From NCBI GenBank assembly GCA_016936595.1, contig JAFGXO010000070.1, positions 1-36,010 of the forward strand: 36,010 nt of DNA, in the 5' to 3' direction. A model generated the notes under the pieces. That model searched no databases, was not told the origin of the DNA, and saw only the letters and a program-made list of their open reading frames with translations. The translations under genes and the position numbers were made by a program. This DNA comes from Bacteroidales bacterium. Its GTDB lineage: Bacteria; Bacteroidota; Bacteroidia; Bacteroidales; JAFGUD01. Below are positions 33,164-36,010 of this stretch, piece by piece. How positions within the stretch are numbered: the first letter of the stretch is position 1; each line of letters starts with the position of its first letter.

Positions 33164-34636
33164 TTGCAATCACACGAATTAAAATACAACAACTTTTGGA
33201 TAGTTGGATTTAGCTTTATTTTTATTTTTATAAATTCCTTTATAATTTTAAATTATGGGCTTATTTATTTCTCGTTTTTTCCATTTGCACTACTTATGGG
33301 TACAATTTTGCTTAAAGCATACGATAAAATATTTTTTTTAATTGCTTTTTTTACCCCTTTATCACTAAGTTTGTCATTTTTTATTCCCGAAATTGATTTT
33401 AACTTATCATTATTTACCGAACCTTTATTAGTTATTTTAATGATAATTTTAGGGGTGAAGTTTTTTTTGAACAGAAAAATTGAATCATCAATAATTAAGC
33501 ACCCTATCACAATTGCTATTCTTTTATACTTAGGGTGGATGTTTATTACCACCATTAGCAGCACAATGCCCGGAGTTTCGTTCAAGTTTTTTATTTCTAA
33601 ATTATGGTTTATTATTCCTTCTTTTTTCTTTGGAATTGTATTATTCAAAAAATACAAAAACATAAAACTTTTTATTTGGGCGTATTCAATTTCATTATTT
33701 ATTGTGGTGATTATAAGCACTATAAAGCTTAGTCAAGTATCTTTTTTGTCGAGTAATGCGGCACATTTTGTGCCAAAACCTTTTTATAACGACCACACGG
33801 CTTATGGTGCAATAGTTACATTTTTTGCCCCTGTATTATGGGGATTTACTTTTAAATCGCACAACAAACCACAAATAAAAATAATAGCCGGTTTTTTTGC
33901 AATTGCTTTTACAGTTGCTATAATTTTATCATATTCCAGAGCTTCGTGGATAGGTGTTATTTTTGCTTTAGGTGCATGGGCTGCAACTAAGCTCAAAATA
34001 AAATTCAGATATATATTAACAGTTGTTGCTTTATTTGCAGTTTTTATTTCTACTTTTTGGTTTCAAATAATCGACAAACTCGAAAAAAACAACCAAGATT
34101 CGTCGTCTTCAATTAGTCATCATATCACATCTATTACAAATATTTCTACAGATGCCTCTAATGTTGAACGACTTAACAGATGGCGTTGTGCTATTGAAAT
34201 GTTTAAAGAAAAACCAATTACCGGCTGGGGACCGGGAACTTATCAATTTCAGTATGCTCCTTTTCAACTTGAAAGAATGCGTACGATAATAAGTACTAAT
34301 TTTGGAAACATCGGAAATTCTCACAGCGAATATTTAGGACCTCTTGCCGAAGAAGGTGTTTTGGGTATGCTTACTTTTATTGGTTTGGCCTTATCAATTT
34401 TATTAACAGGTTTTAGAATTCATAAATTTGCTGCCGATAAGGAAATTAAAATGCTCTCATTATCAATTACTTTAGCATTTTTAACCTATTTTATTCATGG
34501 CTTTTTAAACAATTTTTTAGATACCGACAAACTCGCAATTCCTTTTTTCGGATTTGCAGCAATACTGGTTGCTCTGGATATATATCATAAATCTAAACAG
34601 TCCACAGTAAGCAGTCAACTGAGAACTGAGAATTAA
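33164..34636 (+). CDS. O-antigen ligase/polymerase (WaaL/Wzy family)
   Basis: This polytopic membrane protein of 490 aa has about 12 hydrophobic segments and belongs to the O-antigen ligase/Wzy_C family. It either polymerises repeat units or joins them to lipid A core on the periplasmic face. The typical large periplasmic loop (about 310-385) contains NVERLNRWRCAIEMF, the KPITGWGPGTY motif and GNSHSEYLGPLAEEG with a conserved His. The two activities cannot be separated by sequence here; the adjacent Wzz favours polymerase. Translation starts at TTG (33164), 6 bases after the Wzz stop. The last 11 residues or so (STVSSQLRTEN) are encoded by a heptamer repeat array rather than family sequence. 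The stop codon overlaps that of the convergent rmuC. Confidence 0.85.
   Translation: MQSHELKYNNFWIVGFSFIFIFINSFIILNYGLIYFSFFPFALLMGTILLKAYDKIFFLIAFFTPLSLSLSFFIPEIDFNLSLFTEPLLVILMIILGVKFFLNRKIESSIIKHPITIAILLYLGWMFITTISSTMPGVSFKFFISKLWFIIPSFFFGIVLFKKYKNIKLFIWAYSISLFIVVIISTIKLSQVSFLSSNAAHFVPKPFYNDHTAYGAIVTFFAPVLWGFTFKSHNKPQIKIIAGFFAIAFTVAIILSYSRASWIGVIFALGAWAATKLKIKFRYILTVVALFAVFISTFWFQIIDKLEKNNQDSSSSISHHITSITNISTDASNVERLNRWRCAIEMFKEKPITGWGPGTYQFQYAPFQLERMRTIISTNFGNIGNSHSEYLGPLAEEGVLGMLTFIGLALSILLTGFRIHKFAADKEIKMLSLSITLAFLTYFIHGFLNNFLDTDKLAIPFFGFAAILVALDIYHKSKQSTVSSQLRTEN
34597..34631 (+). repeat. Heptanucleotide tandem array inside the ligase/polymerase 3' end
   Basis: Five 7-base units in register: ACAGTCC, ACAGTAA, GCAGTCA, ACTGAGA, ACTGAGA. 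They run to three bases short of the stop codon and encode most of the final 11 residues. Adjacent units differ by gradual changes, as in decaying tandem repeats. Confidence 0.6.
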
Positions 34637-35841
34637 CGATTACTATCAATTTTTTGCACTTCCTTTTTATTATCTTTAATCCCTAATTGCTCAATACGAC
34701 GCATACTTGGTTCAACCCTATTTTGCCACGAGCCAACAGCTTTATTAAAATCATCTTCCAACGATCCAATAGTTTTGCCAATTTTTTGAAAATGATCAGT
34801 AAATTTTCCAACTCTTTCGTAAAATTCTTGAGCCTCTTTTAAAATTAATTGAGCATTTTCTGATAACTTGTACTGTCGCCAACCAAAAGCAACTGTTTGC
34901 AAAAGAGCAACAAAAGTTGTTGGAGTAGCAATAATAATGTTAAATTTTAAAGCTTCGTTAATTAAATTAGTATCCTGAATCAAAGCAGCGGTTAAAGCCG
35001 GTTCAACTTCAATGTACATAACAACAAAGTCGATGCTTTCAGCAAATTTTTGGCGATAATTTTTTGATGACAACAACCTCATGTTGTCGCGAACAGCCTT
35101 GAGATGATTTTTTAAGAACGTTTTTTTTTGCAATTCATCATCAGTCTCAAAAGCCGAAATATAAGCTTCAAGAGGGAGTTTAGAATCTACAATTATTTTG
35201 CGATTTTCGGGTAAATTAATAACCATATCCGGACGTAAACGATCAATTTCGGTTTGTTGCTGCTCGGTAAAATCGCAATATTCATTTAAACCCGAAAATT
35301 CAACAATTCGTCTTAACCCTATTTCGCCCCAACGACCCCGTATCCGTGGCGATTTTAAAGCTCCTACAAGAGTATTTGTTTGCTTAGTTAGTTCATTTTG
35401 CATTGATGTTAACTCCTTTAAATACGTACTTATACCACCAAGTCCTTTTTCTGTATCTTTCTGAAAATCAACTATTTTCTTATCATATTTCTCTAAACTT
35501 TTTTGCAATGGCTCAATTATTTTTTCAATTTCTAAGGTTTTATTTTGAAGACCTTTATCGGCTTCAACAAAATATCTTTCGAGAGTTTTTTTTGCCAGAT
35601 TTATAAAATTTTCATTATTTAATTGCATTGCATTTAGAACATAAGATTCTATACTTTCTTTAAATTGATTATCATTATTTTGCTGATTTTTCAAATTATT
35701 TTCCAGCTCCGTACGGAGTTTTATTTTTTCTTCTCTTTCTAACTCTAAAAGCTTTTTGTTTTCTTCTGCTTTTTTAGATAAAAAGTACCACGAAAAAATA
35801 AGTCCTGCAAAAAAACCTACTAATAGAAACAAGATATTCAT
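34633..35841 (-). CDS. rmuC: RmuC family protein (DNA recombination limiter)
   Basis: RmuC proteins limit inversions at short repeats in E. coli and carry a predicted PD-(D/E)XK-like nuclease fold. Residues about 3-22 form an N-terminal membrane anchor; about 24-150 is a long coiled coil rich in Lys, Glu and Asn. The RmuC domain spans about 150-385: SPRIRGRWGEIGLRRIVEFSGL, then RLRPDMVINLPENRKIIVDSKLPLEAY with the Asp and Lys of the presumed active site. The length of 402 aa is normal. Its stop codon overlaps the stop of the convergent ligase/polymerase gene by two bases (shared TTAA), so the opposing transcripts end in the same place. Confidence 0.93.
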   Translation of the reverse strand: MNILFLLVGFFAGLIFSWYFLSKKAEENKKLLELEREEKIKLRTELENNLKNQQNNDNQFKESIESYVLNAMQLNNENFINLAKKTLERYFVEADKGLQNKTLEIEKIIEPLQKSLEKYDKKIVDFQKDTEKGLGGISTYLKELTSMQNELTKQTNTLVGALKSPRIRGRWGEIGLRRIVEFSGLNEYCDFTEQQQTEIDRLRPDMVINLPENRKIIVDSKLPLEAYISAFETDDELQKKTFLKNHLKAVRDNMRLLSSKNYRQKFAESIDFVVMYIEVEPALTAALIQDTNLINEALKFNIIIATPTTFVALLQTVAFGWRQYKLSENAQLILKEAQEFYERVGKFTDHFQKIGKTIGSLEDDFNKAVGSWQNRVEPSMRRIEQLGIKDNKKEVQKIDSNR

Positions 35842-35897
35842 GTCTGTCTTATTTAATTTTAATTTTTGTCGCTAAAATAATTTTAAAACTTATAAAA

Positions 35898-36010
35898 ATG
35901 AAAAAATTAGCTTTTTTTATTGCAGGATTGTTGATTTTTATCAACTTAAACGCTCAAAACCCTGACACATCGTACTGGGAAATTGGTGGTATTTCAAATA
36001 TTGCCTTTAA
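35898..36010 (+). CDS. DUF3078-type exported protein, 3' end cut off by the window
   Basis: The first 37 codons of an exported protein are visible. The signal peptide MKKLAFFIAGLLIFINLNAQ is followed by NPDTSYWEIGGISNIAF, which matches the start of DUF3078 proteins (W-x-x-G-G pattern just after the signal), a Bacteroidota-specific family of probable beta-barrel outer-membrane proteins. The assignment rests on about 17 mature residues and the frame runs open to the window edge. It is divergent from rmuC, 56 bases away. Confidence 0.6.
   Translation, partial: MKKLAFFIAGLLIFINLNAQNPDTSYWEIGGISNIAF

Noticed and set aside
1-36010. tRNA or rRNA genes, CRISPR arrays, insertion sequences, phage genes or a replication origin
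   Set aside because: I looked for GC-richer cloverleaf stretches, regularly spaced repeats, transposase or integrase motifs and terminal inverted repeats and found none.

Overview
The window is about 36 kb of AT-rich chromosome (roughly 30% GC by eye) from a member of the phylum Bacteroidota, probably class Bacteroidia or a close relative. The signs are a fused lpxC-fabZ gene, a secreted M1 peptidase ending in a type IX secretion (Por) sorting domain, a TonB receptor with an N-terminal carboxypeptidase-like domain, lipoboxes ending in Ser-Cys, a DUF3078 protein, no Shine-Dalgarno sequences, and Bacteroidota-type -7 boxes (TAnnTTTG) upstream of several genes. It looks like ordinary core chromosome: I saw no transposase, phage gene, CRISPR array, tRNA or rRNA.

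Layout. 1-5.6 kb: a single-domain voltage-gated cation channel, rdgB (opposite strand), htpG, then on the minus strand a SecD-P1-head-like lipoprotein and a family 2 glycosyltransferase. 5.6-6.24 kb: a gene-free AT-rich spacer. 6.24-9.1 kb: secreted M1 aminopeptidase followed 4 bp later by an RCK potassium channel. 9.1-13.3 kb (minus): a tight aspS / HepT-like / cvpA / trpS operon, then a GlsB-like membrane protein. 13.45-14.0 kb: a secreted NlpC/P60 hydrolase. 14.0-18.4 kb (minus): a Fur-family (probably Zur-like) regulator, a TonB-dependent receptor and two secreted proteins. 18.5-27.35 kb (minus): purD, leucyl aminopeptidase, lpxD, lpxC-fabZ, lpxA and a large Ig-like lipoprotein, i.e. the early lipid A genes with envelope neighbours. 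27.65-29.6 kb: a YhbP-like protein overlapping an SGNH hydrolase, then a lipoprotein cyclophilin. 29.7-34.6 kb: pheS, tyrS, a Wzz-like chain-length regulator and an O-antigen ligase/polymerase. 34.6-35.8 kb (minus): rmuC. The window ends inside a DUF3078 gene.

How it works together. Much of the content serves the Gram-negative envelope (lipid A, polysaccharide chain length and polymerisation, wall hydrolase, TonB uptake, outer lipoproteins) interleaved with translation genes (aspS, trpS, tyrS, pheS). The most interesting items are: a channel whose selectivity filter (TLEDWTD) looks calcium-selective rather than sodium-selective; two identical perfect 7-1-7 palindromes laid over the -33 and -7/start region of the Fur-family gene beside a TonB receptor; a degenerate HepT-like protein in a synthetase operon; a free-standing SecD-P1-head lipoprotein; and heptanucleotide tandem arrays at or just after the ends of coding sequences, one of which supplies the last residues of a protein.
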